Positions 44,215-57,015 of a stretch of 64,000 bases of DNA are shown here, in pieces (the first letter of the stretch is position 1; the number at the start of each line of letters is the position of its first letter). Origin of the DNA: Aspidiotus rigidus (Eukaryota > Arthropoda > Insecta > Hemiptera > Diaspididae); NCBI GenBank assembly GCA_035079385.1, contig JAVHKY010000010.1:2170001-2234000 (forward strand). Direction: 5' to 3'. The translations under genes and the position numbers were made by a program. The notes under the pieces were generated by a model, which saw only the letters and a list, made by a program, of their open reading frames with translations, did not search any database and was not told the DNA's origin.

Positions 44215-44665
44215 GAAATTTGCCCGAGCGAAATTTGACCGACAGAAAAAAAAAACACCGAAAATTGACCGACAGAAAATAGTGATTGCTGAAAAATGAA
44301 CGTGGCGAAATTTACATTTCATGAAATTTGATCGTGCGAAATTTAGACATTATGAAATTTGAAAGTAGGAAAAAATATAAATTTTGGAAAATTGAAATGT
44401 TCTAAATTAGGAAGTATCCTATAAAGTACAAATGTTGATAACTTAAATTGTGGGCTATACCTCTTAGATGAGTTAAGAGGTACCTAGTCGTCTGCACTGT
44501 TGACGTCATTGTCTAATTTCTCAAATGAATTTTTTCGAACTGACAATTTTCATACGGACAAATTTCGTCATTGCTTAATTTTTCAAGTTCCTATTTTCTG
44601 TCGGTCAATTTTCGGTGTTATTTTTCTGTCGGTCAATTTTCGCTCGAACAAATTTCCTGACACCG
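44215..44665. repeat. Inverted pair of GACCGACAGAAAA blocks
   Basis: At 44225-44280 the words GCGAAATTTGACCGACAG and CACCGAAAATTGACCGAC occur. At 44595-44650 their reverse complements occur in mirrored order. The pair frames about 320 bases that repeat GAAATTTGATC/GAAATTTAGAC words. Confidence 0.55.
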
Positions 44666-45580
44666 TTTTTCGCCTATATCGCGTGAAATTGAAATTTTAT
44701 TAAAAAATGTTCCAAACATCAAAAGTTGTTCCTGGTTAAATTTCCTACCAAATAACGTCTTCAATGTTCAGCCTACACTAATTAGTGTCTTTGCAAAGGC
44801 CGTTCGGAAGAGTCCCAAAATCAGTTTTTCCATGTATCTCACAAAATTGAAATTTTATTAAAAAAGACGCGACTTTAATTGTTCTTATTTAAATACCTAC
44901 GTACCATGTGAGTCATGAATATCAGAAAAATATTTGTTCAATTTCCATCTTTTCAATCCTCTTCGTTCACGTGACGTCACTAACTGCTAACATCGAGCAA
45001 TTCGTTTCTCACTTTATTCTTCTATTCAAATATGAGCAAATGATCGAATTCAATTTTTCTTCTTATGGAAAAGTCCGTGTAAAAAAAGTTTGTTTACTTT
45101 CCCTAAGCACCATCGATCACAAATCTCGAAATTATTTTGAATACAACGATGCTGTGACGTAGGCGTGAACGAAGAGGATATTTCAATACGTTATTTGGTA
45201 CAAAATTTAACGAGGAACAATTTTTGTTTGAAACATTTTTTAATAAAATTTCAATTAGACAAGATATAATAAGCAAAAGACTAAATCTTGAGGGTTGAAA
45301 CCCCTATAAAAAAAGACCCTCTTGAAGGCTGAATAGCTCATTTTATAGCAAACGCAACGAGGAACAACTTTCGTTTCAAACGTTTTTTAATAAAATTTCA
45401 ATTTTGTGAGGTACATGGAAAAACTGATTTTGGGACTCTTTTGAACGGCCTTTGCAAAGGCACTAATTGGTAGAGGCTGAACATTGAATACCTTATTTGG
45501 TAGGAAATTTAACGAGGAACAACTTTTGTTTGGAACATTTTTTAATAAAATTTCAATTTCGCGCGATATAAGCGAAAAAC
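44665..45580. repeat. Inverted repeat with 200-bp arms and 516-bp loop
   Basis: The arms 44665-44865 and 45382-45580 match as reverse complements with few differences. They share GTTTTTCGC(T/C)TATATCGCG at the outer ends, CTTTGCAAAGGCC in the middle and TTTTATTAAAAAA at the inner ends. Each arm contains one unit of the 170-bp family. The loop has an 84-residue frame of no recognisable type. Confidence 0.7.
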
Positions 45581-45589
45581 TAAAAAAAT

Positions 45590-46570
45590 GACTAATTTTA
45601 TTGGAGTAAACTGCTATAAGCGTGTAAAGATAAAGTATGCTATTTGATTGGCAAATTATAGGCCAACCAATGGACCTGTGATAACAAATCAATAGTAAAT
45701 CTCATAACAAGTTCGATGAGAAATAACTTTTGTTTGAAACTTTGTCATTTGAGATGCGTAATTTTTGAAAAAATTGCTAAAAAGTGAATTTTGGCGAGTA
45801 GCGGTGTCCACCACAACACATACCGGGTGGTGAACGGCTAAGGGCTTTTTGGTATTTCAATCAAGAGACTATTGAAAGGAGAAAAACTTCCGCCTAATCA
45901 TGTTCATCAAAATACTCGTAATGTCTTATGACGCTTAGTTTGACTGGAATAATGTCTTGTATGTAATTCTCTTCAATTTTATACCTTTTAAACATCTTCT
46001 GAAGTTTGTATCGTCTAACGGGTTCCAAATTACATTCGTCACACGTGTGCGTACATTTTGTTCAACGGCAGAGTGAATTCACTTCTATCTATGAACTCAC
46101 GCGTCAAGTAGTGTTTCGTCTCGTCGCGCTCCCGCTACAGGCGTTCCGCTCATGAACGAAAACCTTCGCAACTCGTATAATAAACACCTTACCACATTAC
46201 TCGCTCGTCGAATGCGCAACAATTTTCTTCCTCTCCTTCGATTCTTCCGAGGATTAAAAAAATGAAAATTTTCGCACTTCCCTTCTAAACATTGTGAAGA
46301 ATCCTTCGCATACAAAGGTAGCACACAGAGAGATTGAAAGAATAACAACGAAAATTAACAAAAACAAGACGACATAGGCCTAGTTTAAAAACTCGATGAA
46401 GAACGAAAAATTTTACAGAATATTATGGTTACCATAAAATTCCATTCCTAACGTAATACACGCCGAGGTATGAATGATGATAGAAACACATCATACGAGT
46501 ACCTACATGAGTGGAACTCTCGTTACACGACGCGAGACTGAGATACGTCAAAAACGCGCCGTTCGAACAT
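45590..46570. other. chm intron sequence, no recognised gene
   Basis: The first 200 bases contain one more 170-bp-family unit. The 83-residue minus frame at 46097-46348 has no known domain. Otherwise I see nothing. Confidence 0.35.
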
Positions 46571-46572
46571 CT

Positions 46573-46646
46573 GGCCCATTAGCTCAGTTGGTTAGAGCGT
46601 CGTGCTAATAACGCGAAGGTCGTGGGTTCGATCCCCCCATGGGCCA
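46573..46646 (+). tRNA. tRNA-Ile (AAU)
   Basis: The gene is 74 nt. The acceptor stem GGCCCAU pairs with AUGGGCC, with discriminator A. The D-arm is GCUC/GAGC with an AGUUGGUUA loop. The anticodon stem UCGUG/CGCGA holds the loop CUAAUAA, so the anticodon is AAU, read as IAU, for isoleucine. The T-loop is UUCGAUC. The T-stem GUGGG/CCCCC has one U-C mismatch, which is unusual and might lower the gene's score. There is no intron and no encoded CCA. It lies in the 11.2-kb intron of chm on the opposite strand. A TTTTT pol III stop follows five bases later. Confidence 0.93.
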
Positions 46647-46650
46647 ATAC

Positions 46651-46655
46651 TTTTT
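46651..46655 (+). terminator. Pol III T-tract terminator
   Basis: TTTTT lies five bases after the tRNA-Ile end, and a second, longer T run follows at 46658-46666 as a backup stop. Confidence 0.85.
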
Positions 46656-46666
46656 ACTTTTTTTTT

Positions 46667-47165
46667 CCCTCAAAATTTCTTTTTTTTTATTCTCCACCAC
46701 GGACTAATAAGAATAAAGAAGAAAAGACACGATTTCAAAATTTCAAAAGGGTTATTTCACCCAATTTAATTTGTTCTAACTAGAGGTGAGTTCCAACAAG
46801 TTCATAATTATTGAAACAGGCTGACTACTACGGGCATTTTTTTTTTTTCTTTTCTTGGGTCATTCAATCATCGGGTGTATCATCAAATATTATTAAAATG
46901 AGTATGCACGGAAAATTAAAATTACAGAGCACGGGCAAGGATCAGTATCAACAAACGCAAAAAATTAAATGAGTATTTCTTTCGTGAAAAAGTTGGCCGT
47001 TGGCGAATTTAGTGACCTTTAGAACGGAAAAATTCCACCTGCCTCTACAACAAAAGCGGAGAGAGTTGAAAAAATTAATCTTCTTGAGAAACATAGACGG
47101 TGTCCTAAGCTTGAGTTTGACCACCTTACAAGAAATTCCTGAAGTCATAGATCTTCTCTGACGAC
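46667..47165. other. chm intron sequence, no recognised feature
   Basis: Low-complexity T runs occur at 46678 and 46838. There is no gene or repeat family. Confidence 0.4.
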
Positions 47166-47171
47166 GGCCGC

Positions 47172-47565
47172 GCGGCTTCCTTAACGAAGTTGAACAAGGA
47201 ACGTAGGAAACCTGTTCTATGAGTCAAATTGGTTTAGGTTTTCAAGGAAGCCCAGACCCAGTAAAACGCCAGTATAAAGGAGGCCTAGATCTACTATAAG
47301 CCCAGTATAAAATAGAGCGTCGTCAGTAACCTTGACCTATTTTAGGGACTTCCAAATATATAGCTCGAGAGTCAAAATTTTTCTAAATCCCCCTCTCATC
47401 ATCGCATATAGCTCGTGATACGGTATTTTTCCAAGTCTCTCTCCCATCATACATAGCTTAAACGTAGAAATTTTTCCCCCTCTTACCCTCCCCATTATAT
47501 ATTGGTTGGAAGTCGAAATTTTTCTAAGTTTCTTTCCAAAAATTTCTACAAATCCCCCTCCTATC
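47172..47565 (-). repeat. GAACCTG-family copy
   Basis: It is inverted relative to its 3' end: GGCTTCCTTAACGAAG opens at 47174, followed by AACCTGTTCTATGAG, the AAGCCCAG...TATAAAGGAGGCC words and several AAGTCCCCCTC(T/C)-type minisatellite remnants up to 47565. The canonical 5' end is not present. Confidence 0.65.
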
Positions 47566-47999
47566 ACATGATTCTGTTATCTGGTCGTTGAAGGGATACG
47601 ACATGTTTGGGTTTTTCCAACCTTTTCAGCTTGCATGCGAAGAGATGTCAATAAGATTACAAAACGTGTTTGAATCATAGGTAAACTCTGAAATCAACGA
47701 GCTCAATAATTCAATTGGAGGAAGACTGAACTGAAAATGGACCCGACTAAAAGTACTACATTGAATCAAACCAATAGTACAGTGCCTACTCTAGCGCCAA
47801 TAAATCTTACAAACATATCCACAAATGTTATCAATCACACGAGGCCGTGGAAGGGGAAAATATCACAAACCTCTTCTTTATTGATCATTTTTCGACATCT
47901 CCACCCGACGTTTCAAAAGATGATTTGTTAAACCCAAGCTCACTCGTATCTAAGGTGAACGTATTATTCTTGGATGTTGGGCTCTAAAATCCGGATCTG

Positions 48000-48390
48000 T
48001 GACGTCACGATTTGATGACGTTATAGGACATCCATAAAACAGGTTCTCTGCCACCCCTTACTCAACTCCATTAAAGAACCTGTGAGTTTTTTCAAGTCCT
48101 CCCCTTATCATATAGCTGGAGGGTCAAAATTTTAAGAGGGAACCTTCCCTATAGGGTTTCTGAGAAATTTGCCGCGCGCTGCCGGGAAAAAAACTTTGAA
48201 AAATTTAGTCTCTCTAGTGGGACAGAAGAATTTTGACTCTTGGGCTATACCTATATGATAGGAGGGGGACTTGGGAGAATTTCCACTCTTCAGCTGTATA
48301 CAAAATTGAGGCTTCCTCAACAATGTTGACCAAGGAAGGTAGGGAACCTGTTCTATAGGTCAAATTTGTTTTTGTAATGAGGTTTATAAG
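48000..48390. repeat. Cluster of GAACCTG-family fragments
   Basis: A 3' end in plus orientation (CATAAAACAGGTTCTCTGCC, 48030-48080) is followed by a 5' end (AAGAGGGAACCTTCCC, about 48131) with two minisatellite units. An inverted 3' end follows (GAGGCTTCCTCAAC to GGGAACCTGTTCTATAG, 48310-48358). A TGACGTCAC word lies at 47999-48007. Confidence 0.6.
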
Positions 48391-48587
48391 CCTACTGGAA
48401 AAACCACTATCAAGAAAACGCACTATGTATTTGACTTCCAGGGTAGTGTGGAACTGAATTGAGAAAATATTAATTTTCCAAAATCTCCTTCTATTGTATA
48501 TTATGAAGAGAATTCAAAATTTTTCAAATCTCTTTTTTTAATTCTTAAAACTTGGAGAACAAAATTATTTCAAGTGCTTCCTATCAT

Positions 48588-48643
48588 ACATAAAGAAAGA
48601 AAGAAAGAAAGGAAGAAATCAAATACATGAATAAATAAATGAA

Positions 48644-48674
<31 letters not shown>

Positions 48675-49330
48675 ACAAAATAAATAAATAAGTAAATTAA
48701 TTAATCAAATAAAGAGGCAAAATTGTTCCAAGTCCATTTTGGCCAGCTGTCTGACCTTGGACTGCAAATTAAAAAAAAAAAAAAACAAACAAACATAGAA
48801 CAGAAATTTTGATCTCCGAGTCATATAAGATAGGTGACTTACCTTCCTATCACATAAACTATAAAGAAATGAAGAAAAAAGAAAGAAAGAAACTAAATAA
48901 ATAAGGAAACATAAAAATGAACTAATAAATTAAATTTTTAATTGAAAATTGAATAAATTTAATACTTATAAATAAATAAATAAATAAAATACCAAAGAGA
49001 AATATTGACAAACACTGTAGGAGAAATATAATTTGCCAGGAAAAATAAAATCTCAAGAGGCTGAATTAGAAAAAAAATAATAATTTGCCAGGGAGAAATT
49101 AAATCTCTAGAGACAGAGAATGTATATCTTGAGTGACGTCACAACACATTTTTCCAGTAAGAACTTTTTTTTTTTTTTTTTTTTTCTTCTTTTTTTTTTT
49201 GCAATTGCATAAGGTCGCCCCAAAAAGAAAGAAACACTAGATAAATGAATAAATTGTCAAAAATAAATAAATAAGGTGAATTAAAGAATTAAGTAGATAA
49301 ATAAAAAATTAATTAATTAAATAAAGAAGC
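48588..49330. repeat. Simple-repeat region (GAAA)n/(AATA)n
   Basis: Three AATA/TAAA-type tracts (48590-48720, 48865-49000, 49225-49325) alternate with minisatellite remnants, a T run of about 20 and a TGACGTCAC word. Two of the three start right after a TATCA(T/C)ATAAA word, as at 20.0 kb. Confidence 0.8.
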
Positions 49331-49439
49331 AAAATTTTTAAAAGTCCATTGTGGTTAGAAATTGGATGTTTGACAACAAATTTTTCAAAAACAAAAAAAA
49401 CAACAGAAGAGGTTCCCTCTAGAATTTTGATTCTTAAGC

Positions 49440-49800
49440 TAGATGGTATATGATAGGAGGTGGAAGTAGAAAAATTTTCACTTTTGAGCTATATATTTCA
49501 AAGTCCCCAAAATAGGTCAAGGTCACTCATGACGTTCTACTTTATACTATAGGCTTATACTAGGTCTAGGCTTTCTTAAATACTCGATACCAAAACCAAT
49601 TTGACTCATAGATCAGGTTCCCTGTGTTCCTTGTTTAACTTTGTTAAGGAAGCCGTTGTTTTTTTATAAGTCCCTCTCCTACCATATATGTATAACCCAA
49701 GAGTCAAAATTTTCCAAGTTTTCCACTAGATGGCGCTCAGCAAATTTCTTAAAAGAAAACCCCCATTTGAATAGGTTCCTTGTTAAAATGAATAGCTTTT
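49440..49800 (+). repeat. GAACCTG-family 3' part plus inverted 5' part
   Basis: The plus-strand 3' part ends in TTGTTAAGGAAGCCGTTG (about 49655). It is followed by an inverted 5' part whose terminus (CCTTGTTAAAATG) is at about 49790. Confidence 0.6.
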
Positions 49801-51480
49801 AAGATGCTTTTGGTGAAATATGAAAAATTTCTACGAGTGCAATTTTAATTTAGCTCTTCTAAAACGCAGTCCCGTTGTGGCGTATGGTACATCACTACAA
49901 CTGACATGGTCGAGTAGGTCGGTACTAGATAGCACTTGACCTTGATTACTTGTTGATACTAAAGGAGAGATATCAAAACTGACAGCACTCTAAAAAGGAT
50001 TCAAAGTTTATAAACGTCCTCTCTAGCTTATTTCAGAAAAAAGACACAAATATCCTCAACAGGAATCAATCCAGAGAAAGAGTACAGCGGGGTAAGGGGG
50101 TGAATCGGCCATAGAGCCATAATCCAATTCTAATGATTTGAAGTTGTATCCTATGTTGATAAAAGAAACAATTCAAGAGCTAAGCTTCCTAACTCCCTTC
50201 TATCCTTAAATATGGCCAAAATTTGGTAAAATCTTTGAAAATTTGTAATAAAGGTTCTAAACAGACTGCAAAAAAGTGGCTATTAGTGATAGGAATATGA
50301 AAATTGGTATGGTGGGCAATAATACTAAAAGAAAATTTTAGAGAGTGAGAGCCCTTCAAAATTCGCTAGGGGAGGGGAAGGAGGTTGATTTTTGAGGTAC
50401 CGTCCCCTTCTGTAAAAGTTTGGTGAGCAATTTCGGCTTTACTTAGATCGATTTTATGACCCTCCTGAATATGAATATATCATTGCTTTGCGAGAAGGGG
50501 TTTAAAGTGAAAGATTCCAAAATTTTCAAGTTTGGTAAGAATGACGGTTTTCGTTCTCTTAATCAAATACATTATTCCGGATTAAATCTCCAATATGATA
50601 CTCGAATAATAGAGGTAAAATCTGAGATTTCAACGTAAAAACTAGCCATATGGGGGAGAGACAAGAGGTACCTCAAGTTGGCTAGTTTCGAGGATTGTTC
50701 CTGTTTTTGAGACGATTTTTAAATATTTCCATCTCTGTACAAAATCTGAGGACGACGAATTGAAGCAATTAGAACGCCAACATCAGATACGGTCGCAAAT
50801 TCATTGCCATTCATTGTTGACAAACTCTTTCGTGGCAGCAGACGAGACATTCAATGAAACCAGGCCCGTAGCTAACTGCTTATATTTGCCAGGGCATTTT
50901 ACATTTGAGTCAGAGCCTGAAGCCTAATTTTTTTCTTCGTGCGGGGAGAAGTACTAGCCAAGGTGGCTGACTTGCCAGCTAGGGCTTTGCCCTGGTTACC
51001 CTGGCGTAAGCTACGGGCCTGAATAAAACGGTCAAGATACTCCACCGACGAAAACAGTCAAAATTTTGCCAAATTCACTTGATCTCAGAAAGACCAAAGA
51101 AGAAGCACTGATTTGCAGAATCTACTTCCTAGTCAAGATCTACTTCTTGTCGACTGTTCGCCAGAAATTGTCCAGACCCAATATGAAGCAAAGTTACCCA
51201 ACAACTTCACCGGTTTATCTGAATTACCAACATTTGTAAAAAAAATCAAGCTCTGGATTTGGATCGCCAAAAAACGCATCATAAAAGCTGTCACACTTGT
51301 GCGAATCTGTCTGAAAAAACTTTTCTGTGGCGCACCTTGCGTTGGAGAAAGCAATGGGAACTGCTTGGTGCGCTGATGAATCAACGGCAAAACTGAAGTG
51401 GTCACAGTATGCAAGAGTATTCAACAACAACACCAAACGAGCGAAGAGTCCACCACCTACACGTCGAATTCAACATAGAC
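49801..51480. other. chm intron sequence, no recognised gene
   Basis: Frames at 50456-50638 and 51113-51376 are not recognisable. The phrase CAGGCCCGTAGCTA at 50864 and its near-complement TAGCTACGGGCC at about 51015 bracket 150 bases, a possible small inverted-repeat element. Confidence 0.3.
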
Positions 51481-51514
51481 TGAATTTATGCGTCCATTAA
51501 ATCATTCGCTATTG

Positions 51515-51640
51515 ATTACAATGTGCCACCATTGTGGTAGACGGGCCACACAATGAGGGGCAGTCGCTTATGACTCTAAGAGACCAACGCTTGTAATAAA
51601 TGTGGCAAACCTGGAAATGTAATTCGGAATTATCGCACAT
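51515..51640 (+). pseudogene. Retroelement gag zinc-knuckle relic
   Basis: Two cysteine-knuckle remnants occur in different frames. CHHCGR is followed after a slip by GH; then about 65 bases later comes CNKCGKPG-N-VIRN-Y, where the expected His and last Cys have changed to Asn and Tyr. The C-x2-C-x4-H-x4-C pattern is that of Gag nucleocapsid domains. Flanking frames are too broken to tell gypsy from copia type. Confidence 0.4.
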
Positions 51641-53200
51641 AACCACACATCAACAGAACAAATACCAAAACGCAAGTTCTCCGCTTAACTTCCGTTACAT
51701 TATTAATTAGCACGAATCATCTACTTGATCCATGATACTTGTCACCACGATCGCCTTAAGGGCACTAAGAGGTAATTACTGGACAGGGATGAAGATATTC
51801 TTAAATAGATTAGGAAAATGAAGGTTAGGGAGGCTGCGATCTAAAAAAGGAGATTGATGCCACTGATTTCAGATCAATGTTACTACTGCTTTTGCCTGAT
51901 CTGAAAAAAGAGATCTGTGATATGGTTTGTCTGATTGTAAGAGGGTGATTGTCTAATTGGAAGGGAGAGATCGTCTGACTAGAAAAGAAAGATCTTCCGT
52001 CTGTTTTTCTTTCCGTTTTCAAGGCTGACACATCAGCACCGAGCGTATTTCCTATGTCAATGGATACTTGGAATCAAAAGCTCAATGCAATCAGAAGTGA
52101 ATTCAATAGGAGTTGGATCTAAGCATTGTTAAGTGAATAATCTCCACAACCAAATGACTCTAGACTAATAGTGTGCCGGACATCTACTACAACTGCCGCA
52201 GTAATTCTGGATTGAACTAAGCTGGAAATGGTGACAAACAGTGGAAAAGTACCAACAAGAATTTCAGCAAAATCAAACTCGACAGGATGAATCTGCAGTC
52301 AGAATCACCAAATGGACCTTTTAAGGACGAAGACGTCATTGTGAATGAAGATGGCCGTGAGTGAGTTGCTCAACTAAGTATACCAGACAGACTTGGTTTG
52401 AAACTGTCAAATAATGCCACGAGAATGTTGACCTTTAAAGCTATCAAGTTGAGAGTTCAACGTTGGGACGCCGTTGATATCCGTGTGAGCTGTAAAACCT
52501 GATATTCGCAGAATCTTGGCTTAACAGAACTCGGAATATCTACCACGATGAGAGCACATGAGATTATTACTATGCTGAGCAATCTGTATTGTGTGTACTA
52601 TGCTCTGTATCCATATTACGATAATTATCGTGTTGTACAATACGGAATAGTAAACATCTTTCAAAGCCTCTCCTCGGATCTTCTGATTTATCATATTAAT
52701 GGCCATTAAGAATCTCAATTATGCTTGACCAGCGTAGTAACGGTCGAATCGACCCAATGTCGAAGTCAATCTTCCGTTGACATTAAAATCTAACAGCAAA
52801 CGTCGACTCACTTTCCTATCAGATTGTACTCCTGAAATTTACGCAATTTTGACATCGATTGCGAGTATTTTGCCGGGTTTTCTCACATATCAGAGCCCGC
52901 TCCCTTCCTGAGTATAGTTCTTTTCCTTCCTACACGGCTGAATGATCGAAATCCCTCTTTGTATGAAAGTACATTTTCTCAAGTCTTTCTGTTGGAATTT
53001 TCAAGAACTTACCTTCCCCCTCTTTTATCTACACACATTGCATAGAAATAGCGATAGAGGTATTTGTCGAATGTTTAAATCAATATTGGAAACAACGTAA
53101 GCGACAATCTTAGCTTTATCTTAATCGGACCGAGTAATTAACGGCTACTCTAGATTTTTAATTGAATCGTTTGATAAGATGAAAAAATAATTTCCCTTAC
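51641..53200. other. chm intron sequence, possible retroelement debris
   Basis: Protein-like fragments may continue from the zinc-knuckle relic but are interrupted too often to identify. I see no RNA gene or repeat family. Confidence 0.3.
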
Positions 53201-53347
53201 CTTTAATTGATATTTGCTTTCCTCCCATATTGCACAGCCGCTCTAGAAGAACATCCTTCCAATAGCTTCGGTAGGAAATGAGACCAAGATCTGAAAGCGG
53301 TTTCTCTGGTGAGCCGACCTTACCTTCCACTCTCGTCAGCAAATAAC
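53201..53347 (-). CDS. chm: KAT7/chameau histone acetyltransferase, catalytic-Glu exon
   Basis: The acceptor CTTCCTTGCAG precedes 53347 and the donor GTAAGG starts at 53200. The 147 bases complete a Ser codon and encode 48 residues starting [15 protein letters not shown]. The block [10 protein letters not shown] holds the glutamate used as general base in MYST enzymes (Esa1 Glu338 equivalent). [14 protein letters not shown] and KQISIK follow. The YRSYWK wording separates KAT7 from KAT6 and KAT8, which read YMAYWK. Phases match the neighbouring exons exactly (phase 1 on both sides). Confidence 0.95.
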
Positions 53348-56300
53348 CTGCAAGGAAGATAAAAAGATGTTACAATATCATATGTATTTTAATTTTCATA
53401 ATAACAAGAAGCACTTTCAAAAAAAAAGTAATGTAATATGTTTTATGGCGGGGGAGAAGGTGGTCGTCGGTCTCTTAGCAAATCGCGATTCCTGGAGGGG
53501 AACGGTTTCTGGTATGAAATATTTCTTAAGTACGATCGTAAGATTATAACCTTACTGTCCACCAAGAAATTTTCTATTGATGCTCTTTCATCCCGGGGGA
53601 AGGGAGTCAGTGATAAGATAGTTTATATAAAAAAATTTACTCGTGAAAAGAAGCCACGAGACGCAGGAAAAATAAACAGAAAAAAAGTGGCATGAACTTC
53701 GTAACCCCGCTTTCGTCTACGTCAGTCAGACCAAGCGTCACATCCAAACAGATATACCATTTTAACTTTCGGCGAGAACTTTCGACGAGTTCTGTATACA
53801 CATTGTGGGAATACATATACTCAACCGAGAGGAAGGGAGTCGGTATACGGCGGGTTATCAAAGGATGCGTGAATACAGCACAGCAGTACACAATGTGGAA
53901 GAAAATCGATGCGACTAGACGCGTCGTTTCACCGTTATTTATTGAGGGAAAATGCGATATAAGATGAGAATTCGTTGTCGCCGCCGTCGGTACCTTTAAC
54001 GTCATCGTCACCGACGTCGTCGTCGACCACGTTACGGCAGACTCTACCTCCACCTCCTCCTTCATCCTCATCTCGGTGTCGTATGGAACTGCAAATCTGA
54101 ACGCAGTATGCACGCGACAGTCTCGCATAACAGAATCTGTTACTTCTCACAAAATGCGGATATTATGCACATTTTTCCCGTTTTGACGAAATCACCACCA
54201 ATTTTACCATCGATTGAGCATCGTTCACTTCGACACAAATAGGCAAGTGTTAGGTACGCTATTTCGAGCGGTAGGCGGCAGGGGTAATTAACAAAACGCG
54301 ACGCTATTGAAAGAAATTCGAATTTCTTCATTCAGAATTTAGGGAGAAAGATAAACGTGCGCGGTCAACAGGTTTTCTTTTCAATCAAAAACTGAAGCAT
54401 GGAAGTTGACGCAATCAAAAACATGAGCCTCATAAGATCGGTCACAGGGGTCTCACGGAAGAACTTTTGAATCACTAGGCAGGGCTACCAACGACTATTC
54501 GGGAAATATTAGTGATAGCGACATAAAAAAAAATATAATTGAAGAAAAACGCTGGCTCAGCCGCGTTTCTAGTCTGGTGGCTAAGCCAGTGTTTTTTTCA
54601 ATTACTTAATTCTCGTTCTATCATGTTTAAAAGTTCCTAAATATGAAAAAAATATAGACTAAAGTTATAGTGAGCAAATGTGAGGAAAAAACTACTAAAA
54701 ATGATCACATAAATATCATTAGGGAAACTCCGGCAGTAATAGAAGTTGAATACCTACAGCACTTGAAAAGTGAAATTACAAAATAGTTCAAGGAAAAATC
54801 ACAAATGTGTCTGAGAATAATCAACAAACAGCCTGCGATAGGCTGAAAGAGGTTTGTGTCCTGCTCTTCTGTACAAAGTAGAATTGACGTACATCAAAAT
54901 TAATGATCAGGCGCAAACTGTAGTTTAAATAACGCTGGCTTTCAGCTTCGCGCTTATCTGTAAAACTTCAGCTGAATTCGGCTTCCGACTTTCAGCTGAC
55001 TACAAAATTCAAAATCAAGGCCGGTATATTGTAATGGATGACCATTGCGTGACTGATAATAACTGTGGATGTATCAACATGGGGTTAAATTATGAATCAC
55101 TTTATCAAGATATGCTTCGGCTATTGTTACATGACTGTAACAACGTCAAGTTGACGCATTATTGTAGCTTCAAGGACCAATTGTTTCTATCATGAATTGC
55201 GACAAAAGTAAATTCTTTTGATCATATTGACAAACAAGTTCTAAAGGAATACATTTTGTTTTGTTTCTTCTCAATCTTGCTCTCAATGGTTGAACTGTCT
55301 GTTAATTGGTAATCATTCATCATTTATCAGCTACGACAGCAGCATCGCAGCACACACCACATCAGCACTCTCACGCTCCAGCCAGAGGCTTCCAGCACAT
55401 CAGCAGGCCAGCAGGGCCACCAATCATCAGTAATCTAAAACTCTCAATTCAAATAATATTGCTGTTTTCTTTGTTGTTATTGTTGTTTTTTCAAATGTAT
55501 TCAACCTTTAATATAACTTCCAGGTTACCTTATCAACGTCAGTAGTCACATTACAGAATCACTTTACCAATTGCAACCTATCAGCAAAAAAACAGAACAG
55601 ATTTGAATTCAACATTGAAAATTTCTGAAAAGTCCCACATTTTGCAAAATGTTTTGTTTGTAATTTGGACAATGTTCATTCATTTCTTCAAAAGAAAAAA
55701 TGTTGACCTGTTAGGTATTTAAATGGTTGTAATTGCAAAACCAGAGAGGAGGATAAAGACTTTATAACCAATGCTGGGGCGGGGAAAGAATGACTTTCTT
55801 GAGGAGGACCAAAGTATAAATTTTTAATTTGTTTTGAGATTGCGTTATTCGCTTGTGCCAGGCAAAAAGGATTGAAGATTGTAATGGTTTTTATAATTAT
55901 TTGTCAATAAGAGTGTTGATTTTTAATTTCAAATGAGGGAGAGGAAATTTTCGCCGTTTCCAATTGCTTAGAGCAACGGAAGACTTGATGAAGAATTTTG
56001 ATGTCATACATATATTTTTTTACCACGTAGTACAAAAAAACAGAAACTTTGTAAACTTTTTTCTTTGTTTATTATCATTTTTATTTAAGATTCTGACTAA
56101 ATATCTTCAAACACAGGTTGGAAAAAAATTTAAGCCCGGGTCCACGGGACCTCCTAAATACACCCCTGAATGGCACCCTTTGCTAAACTGCTACGGGGAA
56201 TTGGGTGTTGGTCGAGTTATCATTTATATCCACATGTTAAGAAAGCGTCAATTAGTGGCCTCATCAGTCTTACAATGAAGCACCATAAAGTACAAATAAT

Positions 56301-57015
56301 AGCAAAACTATACCGTGAATTTAAGGAAGAATTTCGTCCCTAGTCACTCAATTGATTTTTATAACGACAAAAGTGACTTAGCTTTCCTTTGGATGGAGGA
56401 AACCTAATTTTCTTCTCGTCAAACAGCATCGTTTCCGAGGTGGCGAACAGACTACATTGTACTCTCGGTACAATACAGTATTAAAAAGGGGTATTTTATT
56501 ATCCACTCCTCTTTTGGTTTCGTCGCGTCGTGCAGCCAAACAACGAGACAAACTTATAATAAGATTTTCAAATTTACATTTCGAATTAAATACAAATGCA
56601 CGAGAGTAAACAAAGTGGGTGCTGTTGCACCACATGGAACCAGAAATATTCTCATACTTCATTTCGTGAGATAATTTTTAGAAGTCGAGTCGACAAACTT
56701 TTGTAGAGCAGACAGTGACTATAAGTAAATTACGTAGAACATCAATTCGTATTCACTGATTGATTGAATTGTTAGAAATTGGTATACCTTTCATACAATT
56801 CTATTGCTGAATTCTTACACAACAGTCTTCTGTACAAAAATGCTGTATTTGCATTTATCTGCGTACATTTTCTGAGTTTTTTTTTCAATTTCTACCGTGT
56901 ATTTGAAATTTCTACCACCTGTAATAATGAGTTTACTATATAAATTGATTTTATATGATAGTCATTGGTATCCCTGTGACTCGTAGCCTCGCGGGTATGG
57001 ACAAGATATGCAGAC
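53348..57015. other. chm intron sequence, no second gene supported
   Basis: A 163-residue minus frame (53637-54128) and a 91-residue plus frame (53692-53967) overlap each other; neither has a domain I know. A 20-bp-stem hairpin with GCTGGCT/AGCCAGT lies at 54537-54605. A CAGCA/CAC-rich patch occurs at 55330-55430. The rest shows nothing I can support. Confidence 0.35.

Noticed and set aside
53637..54128. 163-residue minus-strand frame
   Set aside because: It overlaps an equally long opposite frame, has low-complexity Thr/Glu stretches and no known motif, and lies inside a chm intron.
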